From a virus: a stretch of 50,070 nt of DNA. How positions within the stretch are numbered: position 1 is the stretch's first letter; the number at the start of each line of letters is the position of its first letter. Positions 43,401 through 50,070 of the stretch are shown piece after piece. Location of the stretch: IMG/VR virus record IMGVR_UViG_3300038659_000297, positions 1 to 50,070 of that record; one strand, 5' to 3'. A program made the position numbers and the translations under genes. Below the pieces are notes generated by a model. That model was not told the origin of the DNA, made no database searches, and saw only the letters and a list, made by a program, of their open reading frames with translations.

Positions 43401-46400
43401 AGAAGATGCCGCTAAATTACAAAAGCTAGGTAAAGGGGTCTTTGATATGAATAATGGATTTAAACTGCTTAATGCAAGCATTGAAAAAAACAATCCAAAA
43501 TTCAAAGGCAAAGCAGCTTATTTAAAAGGTTACACTACTATTATAAAAGAAGGGCACCCAATGTACAAGTCAATGAAAATTAGAAAAGACAAGTACAATG
43601 CTTACCACAAGGAAAAGTTTGGTGTAGATCCTTCTTTAGATTTATCTGATGGATCATTTAATCATATGGTTATTGCAATTCCTCAATCTTCAGACAAAAC
43701 AAACTTTAGTCCTGAAAAGTTTATTGAGAAAGGAGAGCATACTGAAAAAGGAGAAAAAATGACTCCAAATTATTTAAGAGATAATCCGGAGCACGTTAAT
43801 CAAACTCAAGATGATCTCTATTATAAAGACGGAGAATTTGTTGGTATAGAAACTTATAATTTTGGACCACAGCAAGTAATGGACAAACAAGTAAGCAAGT
43901 CCAATACTCCTGTACAAATGATTAATTCTATAATTGTAAACGCAGGAATCAATGGCCAGCTTAAACTGGCCAATGAGATTCAACAACATATTTCTAACCA
44001 AAAACAAGCAAACCTCAACAGAGTTTTAGAAGGTATTGAAGATCATACTGCTCAAGGCTATAGAGAGCTTGTTATGCGTGAAATGAATAGAGAAGAAATG
44101 AATCAAGCACAAAGAATAATGCTTGAAGACAATGGCTCTTTAGGTACTCCTTATGTAAATGAAATTGTCACCAATCAGCTAGGTCAAACTATTCGAAGAA
44201 ACGGTAACAAGCTATTTACACCAGGAACACTTGCACATCAAAAACCAGACATTGGTATTGAAATGGCAGGTGGTAAAGAAAACCAAAGACTAAAAGGCTA
44301 TCAAACTAACGGAGATGGCTCTTTAGCTCCTGCAGAGATGTATTTACCTAAACACATGGAAGGTAGCATCAATCAAAGGGAAATGGTTACTATGGACAGT
44401 TCAGCAGGTAAAACTGCAATAGAAAACTACACTAGAGGTTTATCTAAAGCAGAAAAAGCTGAACAAACTCCTACGCAAGATATGAACGCTTTAAAGTTTG
44501 CAGCTATTGAGCTAGCAATGAAACGTCATTCTGAAGCAATCATTAAAGATTCTGTAGAGAACGAAACAACTCAAACTAAAGCTGCTGAAAAGTACATAGG
44601 CACAGAAACAGATAAGTTTGGTTATCCTATTGGATATCATGTCAAAGGTGACAAAGTAATTGCTTCTCGTGTTCCCGGACACGGTCCAGCTTCTACTGGT
44701 GTTTTTGAAGTAGTAGGGTTTGATAGTTCAGACGGTAACCAAGTAATGGTTTCATCCGAATTTAATGACATCATTGGTTCGGACAATGATGGTGATGCTT
44801 TGTTTATTCAAATGAAAGGCAAAAAGAATTATGACGAGTGGAACCAAGCTTTTGATAAGATTACTCAATACTGGTTATCTCCAAATATGAAAGAGCAAAT
44901 TACTGCTCAAATGGAATTTGAAACACAGTCTGATGCAATTGTTGAAGAAATTAATCAGCAGTTTCCTAGTACTAAAGAGTACATAATGCCATTCTCTCCA
45001 GAGCAACGCAGAATTGATTACAGCAACACTATGGTTTCTAAAAGAAACGTAGGGCCTGTTTTCAATACTCACAAAATGACAAACATGCTAGCTGCTTATG
45101 AAATAGGTTTTGACAGACCTATTACAATTAGAAAGACAAATTACAAAGCTTTTAAAGATTATGCTAAAGGCAATGAATCACGTAATCAGCAGTCAGCTAT
45201 TTTGGCTAACATTATTTTAGATAATGCTAAGCATGGTTATGCAGATGCTATGGGTATAGATGAGCACAACATTAATCAAGCTGTTTTAATGGTTAATATA
45301 GGTGTTCCCTTAATGGACGTAGCTAAGATTTTAAATTCTCCAGCTGCTAAAATGTGGAGTGATTTAAACAGAAACAACAACAGTATGTTTCATAGCGGAC
45401 GCAAACGATCTAAAATTGTTGAACAGATTTATAAAAACCTTAGAATTAATCCAGAGAAGAATAAACCTATGGTTATAAATCCAGATAAAGCTCATGAAAA
45501 AAATCAGCAACAAGCAATAATTGAAACATTCAATTATTTAGACAATATGAATTCTGAAGTTCAAACTTTAGGTAAAATTATGAGTGGCCACAATACCATT
45601 CACGTTAATCCTTTAGTATTGGAACAACAGCTTGAAAAATTTTCTGAAGTTGTAAATGCTAAAAAAGAAAATCAAATTTTAGCAATCAATGAAGATTTTA
45701 AAAACAACGCTGAGCTTAAAAACTATAGACTTGTAGCAGAAAAAACATTGGAGCACATGAAGCGTGTTAATCCAGTTTACAGAACTGCAACAAATAAAGT
45801 ACTTAAAGCTCTTAAGACTAAAATAGGAGATATTGGTACTAATGAAATAGAAAACATCTCTAGAGATTTTCAAAAATTTCAAACTTCCAGATTGCTAGCT
45901 CACAACAACGTTTCAAAAGAGTACGCTAAAGACTTAATGAATCCAAATAGTGATACATCATTGTTTAACAAACTCAATAAGTTTTTGAGACCAATTAGAA
46001 ACAACATAGATATTGATAAGAACAATATCTTAAACAGTGTTTCTGCTATCAGAAACAGTTTGTTGTTTACTAAAGCAATGAATGTAGTTGGTAAAGGAAA
46101 TGATGTTTACATATCTGCTAATTCTTCTTTTGTCAATGAAAGTTTTAATGAACAAGAAAGACAAAGAGCTCAGCAAGAGTTTGAAGACCTACCAACTGAA
46201 ATTCAAGATGATTTAATTCTTTATGATTTAATCAACCACGGTTGGAAAGGACCTCAATCTTTAGCTCCGTTTTTTGGAAAGGACACTAACATGTTGATAA
46301 ATATGGCTTCTAATGAAGCTTTAAGAAATAATGATGAGAGAATATCTCCAGCGGTTCTTGAAGAGTTAGAACAAACGATTGCCTTAAAGCAATCGTTAAA

Positions 46401-49317
46401 CGCTAGCAATTCTTTTTCTAAAATTTATTTACCAGAAAAATCTAGTGCTAATTCTAAACAAGATGTGTTTAAAGAAATGTTTAAGCAAAAGAAAGACGGA
46501 GATTTTGAATATAATACTTTGATCAATTCTCTTTCTTTAGAAGGCGGTAAATACATTAATGTCTGGGATAAAAAAGGAAATTCAGCATTATATGAAGTAG
46601 CGGACATGGCCGAATTTTTACCAGAAATATTAAGTGAAAGAACATCTAATGCTAGAAAGCTTAGACTTCATGAAATGGTAAAAGAAAATACAGCTATGAT
46701 ACCAAACACTTTGACTTATGACAAGTCAAAACGACGTTACACGCCAAACATAGATTTAGCTTTGATTACAGATAAAAATGTAGGAGATCCTAATAAGACT
46801 CGAGAGAATTATGATGAAAGAGAATATTCAGATGAGCTTACTGAAGCAACTATAAGCTTTGAAGAAGCCAGTGCAAAGATGCGTGAAGCTCTAATCAATA
46901 AACAAGCTGAGGTTCAAGGTATGGATGCTGTGGAAGAGTTTGATATTCCTATGTTCGAAAAGGAGGAAGTGTTAACGGAAAATGAATATAATAGGGCTAT
47001 GGAATATAACCCTCTTACTCACAGCTCTGTTAAGGAGAAAAACTATAAAGAATACCTTAAAGAAAAAAAAGAAGCTAATAAATTAGCTACTACTTTAATA
47101 CCTCAGCTTGAAAATGCAAGTCAGGAAGAGCTTCTGGATATGTACGCTAAGTATGGGGAAAATAATGTTTACGCATACTCTATTGTAATGACTCCAATTA
47201 TTAAAAAGCTTGCTGGTCATTTAGCCAGTGATCAGGCACAGCTTTGGGAAGATAATGGAGTTGAAGGTTTAGGTTTTGATGGCAAAGATGTTTCAAAAAT
47301 GCAAGCTTACATTATGAGTGGATCTACAATTCCATCTAATCATCCTGCATCTCAAGCTTTGGCTAAAAAGCTTGAGGCTGAATACAAAAATTTTACTTCA
47401 GAAAAGTCTAAGTACATGTCTAGAATGAATCAAATAACCGATGCTTTATATAAAGAAAAGCTTGGTTATGGTTCTAAGCGTAGTGTAATGGGTACTTTGA
47501 AAAGGATTAGAGATATGATATTTACTGGGCAGTCAGAAATATATCAAAAACTCTATGGAAATTTAGTTACTCGTCAAGAAGTAACTGATAAAACTGGCAA
47601 AGTAACTTATGATTTTAGATTAAGACCTAAAGAAGAAATTGAAAAAGAATTTAAAGCCGGAGTGATCAGTAAAGCTGAAAAAGATTTTTATGATAATTTC
47701 AAGGCTACAACTAAAGAGTTGATGCCTGCTAAAGTAGATCATAAGAAAAAGCACGACTACGTACCTCATACGTCAATGAGTAGATTAGAAGCTTTTTCTG
47801 CTAGAGGTTTACTTGGACTTATGGTCCAAAGTAGAAATGAAGATGAAGCTTTAGCTGATGTAAAACTAAGGTACAAAGCACCTGGGGAAGAATCAGCTAA
47901 GCTTATGAACTTCAGACAAATTGAAGATACCTTCAAAAGAGATTCTATCAGTGTTCATAAAAGAAACGATATCAAAAGAATTAAAGAGTATCGTCAATTA
48001 AAGAAAAAAGCAAAAGAACTGCTAAAAACTGGCAAAAATGAAGATGGAAGTAAAATAATTTACGGAACAGTAGGTACTGAAACTGCATTAGGTTTTGGAG
48101 CTATAAATAGATTTGCTAATAACAGATCTATAAAAGCCACAGAATTGCCTTCAATGGATTTAAATAAAGCTTTAGGAGATTATATCCATTCAACTCTTTT
48201 CGTCAACGGTAACAAAAATTTTAAAGGAATGGAGAAGCTTCAGGGCTATATTGATGGAGTAATTGCTTTTAATCGGGAAAATAATTTGGAAAATATGAAC
48301 GTGCATGTTCAAAAAGTATGGAAAGATTATTTTACTAAAGGTAAGAGACAAACTTCAGTTTTAGGTAAAACTGGAGATAAAGTGATCAATGGTTTGACCA
48401 GATTTAATTTGTTCTATTCTTTAGGGTATTCAGCTAATAAAAACACAGGTGGTTTATATGCCATTGGTAATATCCTAGTTGGTAAATACCACAACATTAA
48501 AGATAATGGTGGTAAAGCTTGGATAAATGGAGAGCTGAAATACTGGGGATTAGATAAAGGTTTAGAAGGTGGTATCGAAGGTATTCTAGCTAGAAAGCGT
48601 AGAATAAACGGTATTATGAAAAGTCTAAACTTTATGGAGATCAATGTTTACGACGAGGTAAACCTTGAAAAGAAAAGTGGTCTTGATGCTATATTTTCTG
48701 ATCTGGCTTTAGCGCCAATGAGATATTCAGAAAAATGGATTCAGCAAGTCCACATGATCGGTAAGCTTACTGATGAAGAATTAAATAGGTTTGATGAAGC
48801 AGGAAAGTACAAAGGAGAAGGTAACCCAATAAGCAATGAAAGGTTAGCTGAATTAGAAGATCAAGTAAAAGCTTCACATGGCCGAGGATATCAACCTACT
48901 GATCAAAGAGCTATGCAAATGTATTCTTGGGGTAATATGATGCTTCAGTTTAGCAAATTCTTACCTACAATGGTGCATGATAGATTCTCAAAAGAAGATA
49001 TTAATATTTATGGTAAAGAGCATATTGGTAGCTTGCGAGCTGTAGGAAAAATGGTGAGGTACGTTTATAATCGTCCTGAAGGGTTCGTAGAGTATAGAAA
49101 GAACCTCTCACCTGAGCAGAGAGCTCGTTTGGATAGTGGGTTAAAAGGAATGGCCATTAGTGCAGTTGCTGGAATGGCTGGCATGGCATTGCAGAGCGAC
49201 ACAGCCAATGATCTGTTCTGGGATTCAAATTACTATTTTAATTTTAACAAATTAGAAAACAAAGCAATTCCACCTGCTATTCAAACTACTACCAATTTAA
49301 TGAGTAGTGTTTTCTAA
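37480..49317 (+). CDS. Giant virion protein: metalloprotease motif plus virion RNA polymerase
   Basis: This 3945-residue protein spans nearly a quarter of the window. Residues ~190-300 are Gly/Ala-rich and hydrophobic. An HExxH zinc-protease motif (His1084, Glu1085, His1088 in FMHEMSHIY) is followed by ILEELFVARLEG near 1185, a plausible third-ligand helix. An RNA polymerase core then appears. The beta-like half has GTDSGMYILEEDAAKL (from 1965) and KAAYLKGY (Lys2016). The beta-prime-like half has ASRVPGH (Arg2397, Pro2399, His2401), VVGFDSSDGN and the catalytic GSDNDGDAL with Asp2435, Asp2437 and Asp2439. This matches the single-chain two-barrel polymerases of crAss-like phages such as phi14:2, related to eukaryotic RNAi polymerases. 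The C-terminal ~450 residues contain phage-cargo-like sequence (GNMMLQFSKFLPTMVHDRF). It is probably packaged and ejected to transcribe early genes. Confidence 0.88.
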   Translation: MPDIFKMFEETPSNKQTPNPASDQKTQHEDFLEYPNDKKEAQSQGSQSQQEPRRAQNNFESDTITNDPREQERAQNTMYSNSELGEISTKNTKNLEADPESWTPEYTMKPFLDETGTSIVRGIGNHILKGTGDMLQVAGSYAGFDISKGNMISRALQESGNALADKNKSYIPEELLAENLDFSSMINPKFWSTQVAEMIPQIAEFVLLSKGGAGIAKAGAKKLLKNKAIKTVAKNAGLGKAAASTVGAGKKATKVFGTGKGVMGKLATDQGLTSGMSAATGAVGGGITSNFMSGLLNAAQVVNDHKELKDTNGNLIFSKEDLSQMASGTMRNNAGWLLYDMASFGMTYGGGWKALKGMNPVAKGGKLFNAAQRSKISSKMFRYDIAPIVKNVAKLSGKAGFEGFEETFQETYEEWSAQKAISDVTGEPMKHKSFMDFYNSEENKATKVISFATGILGGAAFNLSTLVNKKADDNLKLYNRIENFKKIVDKNGTEEELNWQEYHIRQQIADIVIDDNIGLYEDFTNKLVENGNITEDEKVVYDEMVENFQEVKAKGKRLNVKGLSALMYNNAKESYFDKKIDEYQTISEERIATYKELDDGNSADVKKKIKEEEQIFEKRLKALSILKAEASQNQRNLILGKKANPLEVDLVLDEFGNEMVIGGLSTQDYNKYTNDNVSKSQKAADSAKGVVGGIKSAGKAAQQEAENRGFKMPSMSNLSKQGKEMVNKVMDQFKSAKEPDNQETEENTAKSKEKASDSTDADNQEQENAQTESTKTETEAQQEAQQAAEKVEIDPNEVVSDEIYKAFQEEGELDLKTIQDIATAIRKKGKLSPRQDEMRDKNKETVMREITKQILNTSTQANEGDTISSQQPGTKKTESKNPENKEDSEVDKEVDEEVDEEVEDEDLTDAEKAFVKTVAKGKQIGKTIGDVGKRKLARAKELYRLKKKNTENAEEAVGSDRKAGTTKEKTIPLKNRLQSIFMNDVVNKIRNRKNPDVENLSQNEMDNYLNTMSAYNEFGPTELDKMIVVNHQLKRMFPNAETPKEAFIVRNMFQTLGRDALGHTMAGTIFIDSKAWNQDRIFMHEMSHIYFQLAKNEPETKEMLRNAIKDKPLLDRVKKMYDHLTYYSIDIPGGKPEKFTKQNIFAEYKRYGVKPENLEAQLEFEIKEGTLNTVPLSQQGLILEELFVARLEGPLSDNFDKIFQPKNEPRRQKDVKKWWGLIRKKGEIIEEDDGVNFMLRKLSEDGIPSGNLKDYILDTFKAVTVGVDVSAEGMDALAMDLTQAEKAELESIRDRKVAVADFEIKNAGNIREQDIITDLEEDLEDDGTSFYDKDFESKAKGATRVIKRFGQVYNKAMRKRFLAKNKDKKADYKKVPLFDRDMFESTLYSLAVENKTANEFIRQIENSELREVKAFDSYMKSIHGDNKLNFYNSMHFVFSNAKHISGFNNTIDNNGKYSFNNSMSQLEVHKSNLVLKRLKDEFDKHISPNSNSPIYNKFQESVYNIYNGSQDKQDLFNVIEALVPAYGQFNLQKILDQGHVTYKGQTMPIETLVYGFIKKRMMFQKNVTRGDYKKAQEAYAKQLARIPAIENNPFFAYEGVNIPIKILKTSSAANFNQFKALPLPGDPAKGIYIFNARPLVESFISTNRKFSPLSSIMNAQKNMTPVRITNNHLTKEVDNMIEFLTPDADGNIPTEEQFFDRFSHLAEKNKKRAGKNYVPNLFLQNIYDNMQKGILPTISQYHGIENVSDRKGNLYAGSSALEQGIEDFMTFVTSSRNPNGSKNNSYLGSVGTFSDSPRKFFMNMPRIKFEDVFSYDDDGKLKFHSKSKGNVMTSAQHLYDELFWDGPIAGSRTKFQNKLKDAVRNEIRFINKNGEELAKIDKLKPYFKKDNRLTPEGIEMVSEYVINNIVNGQNVTEVFLPGIKGGDIVKRMKMNSSPIFSAKNPNFKIEPLFFADEIVNGSIAGTDSGMYILEEDAAKLQKLGKGVFDMNNGFKLLNASIEKNNPKFKGKAAYLKGYTTIIKEGHPMYKSMKIRKDKYNAYHKEKFGVDPSLDLSDGSFNHMVIAIPQSSDKTNFSPEKFIEKGEHTEKGEKMTPNYLRDNPEHVNQTQDDLYYKDGEFVGIETYNFGPQQVMDKQVSKSNTPVQMINSIIVNAGINGQLKLANEIQQHISNQKQANLNRVLEGIEDHTAQGYRELVMREMNREEMNQAQRIMLEDNGSLGTPYVNEIVTNQLGQTIRRNGNKLFTPGTLAHQKPDIGIEMAGGKENQRLKGYQTNGDGSLAPAEMYLPKHMEGSINQREMVTMDSSAGKTAIENYTRGLSKAEKAEQTPTQDMNALKFAAIELAMKRHSEAIIKDSVENETTQTKAAEKYIGTETDKFGYPIGYHVKGDKVIASRVPGHGPASTGVFEVVGFDSSDGNQVMVSSEFNDIIGSDNDGDALFIQMKGKKNYDEWNQAFDKITQYWLSPNMKEQITAQMEFETQSDAIVEEINQQFPSTKEYIMPFSPEQRRIDYSNTMVSKRNVGPVFNTHKMTNMLAAYEIGFDRPITIRKTNYKAFKDYAKGNESRNQQSAILANIILDNAKHGYADAMGIDEHNINQAVLMVNIGVPLMDVAKILNSPAAKMWSDLNRNNNSMFHSGRKRSKIVEQIYKNLRINPEKNKPMVINPDKAHEKNQQQAIIETFNYLDNMNSEVQTLGKIMSGHNTIHVNPLVLEQQLEKFSEVVNAKKENQILAINEDFKNNAELKNYRLVAEKTLEHMKRVNPVYRTATNKVLKALKTKIGDIGTNEIENISRDFQKFQTSRLLAHNNVSKEYAKDLMNPNSDTSLFNKLNKFLRPIRNNIDIDKNNILNSVSAIRNSLLFTKAMNVVGKGNDVYISANSSFVNESFNEQERQRAQQEFEDLPTEIQDDLILYDLINHGWKGPQSLAPFFGKDTNMLINMASNEALRNNDERISPAVLEELEQTIALKQSLNASNSFSKIYLPEKSSANSKQDVFKEMFKQKKDGDFEYNTLINSLSLEGGKYINVWDKKGNSALYEVADMAEFLPEILSERTSNARKLRLHEMVKENTAMIPNTLTYDKSKRRYTPNIDLALITDKNVGDPNKTRENYDEREYSDELTEATISFEEASAKMREALINKQAEVQGMDAVEEFDIPMFEKEEVLTENEYNRAMEYNPLTHSSVKEKNYKEYLKEKKEANKLATTLIPQLENASQEELLDMYAKYGENNVYAYSIVMTPIIKKLAGHLASDQAQLWEDNGVEGLGFDGKDVSKMQAYIMSGSTIPSNHPASQALAKKLEAEYKNFTSEKSKYMSRMNQITDALYKEKLGYGSKRSVMGTLKRIRDMIFTGQSEIYQKLYGNLVTRQEVTDKTGKVTYDFRLRPKEEIEKEFKAGVISKAEKDFYDNFKATTKELMPAKVDHKKKHDYVPHTSMSRLEAFSARGLLGLMVQSRNEDEALADVKLRYKAPGEESAKLMNFRQIEDTFKRDSISVHKRNDIKRIKEYRQLKKKAKELLKTGKNEDGSKIIYGTVGTETALGFGAINRFANNRSIKATELPSMDLNKALGDYIHSTLFVNGNKNFKGMEKLQGYIDGVIAFNRENNLENMNVHVQKVWKDYFTKGKRQTSVLGKTGDKVINGLTRFNLFYSLGYSANKNTGGLYAIGNILVGKYHNIKDNGGKAWINGELKYWGLDKGLEGGIEGILARKRRINGIMKSLNFMEINVYDEVNLEKKSGLDAIFSDLALAPMRYSEKWIQQVHMIGKLTDEELNRFDEAGKYKGEGNPISNERLAELEDQVKASHGRGYQPTDQRAMQMYSWGNMMLQFSKFLPTMVHDRFSKEDINIYGKEHIGSLRAVGKMVRYVYNRPEGFVEYRKNLSPEQRARLDSGLKGMAISAVAGMAGMALQSDTANDLFWDSNYYFNFNKLENKAIPPAIQTTTNLMSSVF

Positions 49318-49324
49318 AAAATAC

Positions 49325-49332
49325 TATATTTG
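49325..49332 (+). promoter_or_regulatory. TATATTTG motif after the giant gene, doubtful promoter
   Basis: This matches TAnnTTTG but is followed within 60 bases by a terminator and no + strand gene in the window. If active it would yield only a very short RNA, so it may be a chance match in AT-rich sequence or the start of a small noncoding transcript. Confidence 0.25.
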
Positions 49333-49373
49333 AATTGTCAATTCATATGCATTATTCTTAAGTCTTGTTTTAG

Positions 49374-49407
49374 AAAAAACCCCCGCTACATAAAAGCGGG
49401 GTTTTTT
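49374..49407 (+). terminator. Terminator for the giant gene
   Basis: A GC-rich hairpin, CCCCGCT at 49381-49387 with AGCGGGG at 49395-49401, extended by A6 on the left (with one extra C) and T6 on the right. It closes the long + strand transcription unit. Because both flanks are A and T runs, it could also stop minus-strand transcription. Confidence 0.92.
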
Positions 49408-49455
49408 AATTTAATGTGTATTTTTTGTAATCTTTACATTTTTTTATAAAATTTA

Positions 49456-49482
49456 AAAGCCCTGCTTAATAAACAGGGCTTT
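49456..49482 (-). terminator. Terminator for the minus-strand genes
   Basis: A perfect 9-bp stem, AAAGCCCTG at 49456-49464 and CAGGGCTTT at 49474-49482, 9-base loop. On the minus strand it is followed by TAAATTTTATAAAAAA and lies 34 bases beyond the stop of the minus-strand gene, so it most likely serves that gene. It may work in both directions. Confidence 0.8.
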
Positions 49483-49516
49483 GTTATTATAAATTTAATT
49501 TTGATATTAATACTCG

Positions 49517-49936
49517 TTAACTAAAATGCTTGAGATAGTTATCTAACAACCCTTTTATATTATCGGCACCAACAGGGTTTGCAGAGTGTACAAATATTTC
49601 AGGCAATTTATTTTTATTGTCCATACAATAATTTACTAACCATTTAGCACAGTCCATACCTGTTTTTTCTTGGTAATTTTGACCACGCCACTCTTGAAAC
49701 TTCTTACTTTCATCATAATTATTCCAAAAGTATTCAGGCGTATAATGTTCATCTGCTAAATCGTGGTCAAAAGAAATAGCATCAGGTAGTCCAAAAAGTT
49801 CTATCCATTTAACAAACTGTTTGTAATTTAGAACCCAATTTATATTGTAGTGTTTGCCATTTTTACGTGTTGGCACTTTGCCTTCTTCGTTTATATAAGG
49901 GTTTCTAATATCATCTAACCAAAGTAAGTTTTTCAT
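49517..49936 (-). CDS. Receiver-like protein of the cyclic-phosphate processing (cREC) type
   Basis: This 139-residue protein starts MKNLLWLDDIRNP, with Asp8-Asp9 as in receiver domains. It then has AISFDHDLAD (FDHDL at 56-60), TGMDCAKWLVNYC and IFVHSANPVGADNIKGLL (Ser118). This set corresponds to the receiver-like family known as cREC, linked to cyclic-phosphate processing, rather than to a classical response regulator. The canonical receiver Lys after the last strand is not evident. The family's exact reaction is not settled. It is transcribed toward the giant gene and separated from it by two terminators, so it probably belongs to a different (early or middle) expression class. Confidence 0.75.
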   Translation of the reverse strand: MKNLLWLDDIRNPYINEEGKVPTRKNGKHYNINWVLNYKQFVKWIELFGLPDAISFDHDLADEHYTPEYFWNNYDESKKFQEWRGQNYQEKTGMDCAKWLVNYCMDNKNKLPEIFVHSANPVGADNIKGLLDNYLKHFS

Positions 49937-49937
49937 A

Positions 49938-50030
49938 TTAATTTCTGTTTTGTGCTGCGTCTGCTGCAGCTTTTCCCCATTTTTGTAATTCTTTGTAAAA
50001 ATCTTTAAATATTCTTTTTAAATTTTCCAT
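49938..50030 (-). CDS. Tiny 30-residue helical protein
   Basis: On the minus strand, an ATG at 50030 opens a 30-codon frame ending in TAA at 49938, one base before the start of the cREC-like gene. The product (MENLKRIFKDFYKELQKWGK followed by AAADAAQNRN) would form an amphipathic basic helix. The A-rich leader (ACAAAACAAAACAAAA) is like that of genuine starts in this phage. It is short, so it could be a leader peptide or a small regulator; coding status is plausible but not proven. Confidence 0.5.
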   Translation of the reverse strand: MENLKRIFKDFYKELQKWGKAAADAAQNRN

Positions 50031-50070
50031 TTTTGTTTTGTTTTGTTAATGAAGTGTTAATCTTTTTTTT

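Noticed and set aside
1-50070. tRNA genes, integrase, attachment sites, reverse transcriptase or diversity-generating repeats
   Set aside because: None were recognised by eye; weak chance matches were not enough to report. A tRNAscan and repeat search would settle this.

Overview
This window is a late (structural) region of an AT-rich, tailed double-stranded DNA phage. The gene order, the family resemblances and the -7-type promoter motif TAnnTTTG point to a Bacteroidetes host, most likely in the Flavobacteriia. Ribosome-binding sites of the Shine-Dalgarno type are essentially absent: start codons are preceded by A/T-rich sequence, as is usual in that phylum. Nearly every gene lies on the + strand and is tightly packed, often with TAATG or ATGA stop/start overlaps. 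The layout (terminase, portal, scaffold, major capsid, connector/ring proteins, fibres, lysis genes, large tail-hub protein, internal cargo, giant RNA polymerase) matches crAss-like podoviruses such as Cellulophaga phage phi14:2. No tRNA, CRISPR array, integrase or insertion sequence was found.

Region by region. 1-3074: a 5'-partial helical protein, a complete GroEL-type chaperonin, a KTSC-domain protein and two small proteins, closed by a strong terminator at 3078-3107. 3124-8267: an unknown protein, large terminase and portal. 8281-11210: a promoter, an acidic putative scaffold and the major capsid protein, closed by another terminator. 11225-15325: capsid-auxiliary and connector/ring-type proteins. 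13922-22770: a fibre/appendage island. Three proteins share one N-terminal anchor of about 75 residues; two share a C-terminal module; one ends in an S74-type self-cleaving chaperone; one carries a collagen-like stalk; one small protein has four 14-residue tandem repeats. 22770-26466: a secreted outer-membrane-like beta protein and a decayed partial copy of it, a DUF1353 protein, membrane proteins, a cupin, an amidase endolysin and a spanin-like protein. 26502-37389: a beta-rich tail protein, a 1537-residue tail hub (muzzle) candidate and three internal virion proteins, one with a transglycosylase-like domain. 37480-49317: a 3945-residue protein combining an HExxH metalloprotease motif with both halves of a double-psi beta-barrel RNA polymerase active site. 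49318-50070: back-to-back terminators, then two minus-strand genes, one encoding a receiver-like fold protein.

How it may work together (inference): the giant protein and its cargo neighbours would be packaged in the virion and ejected, so that a virion RNA polymerase transcribes early phage genes. The late genes here carry host-type TAnnTTTG motifs directly after terminators, which suggests that the host polymerase transcribes them in separate blocks. The GroEL may assist folding of the very large virion proteins. The items most worth a second look are the giant polymerase/protease fusion, the chaperonin, the modular fibre island, the duplicated and decayed outer-membrane gene, and the one-gene spanin candidate.
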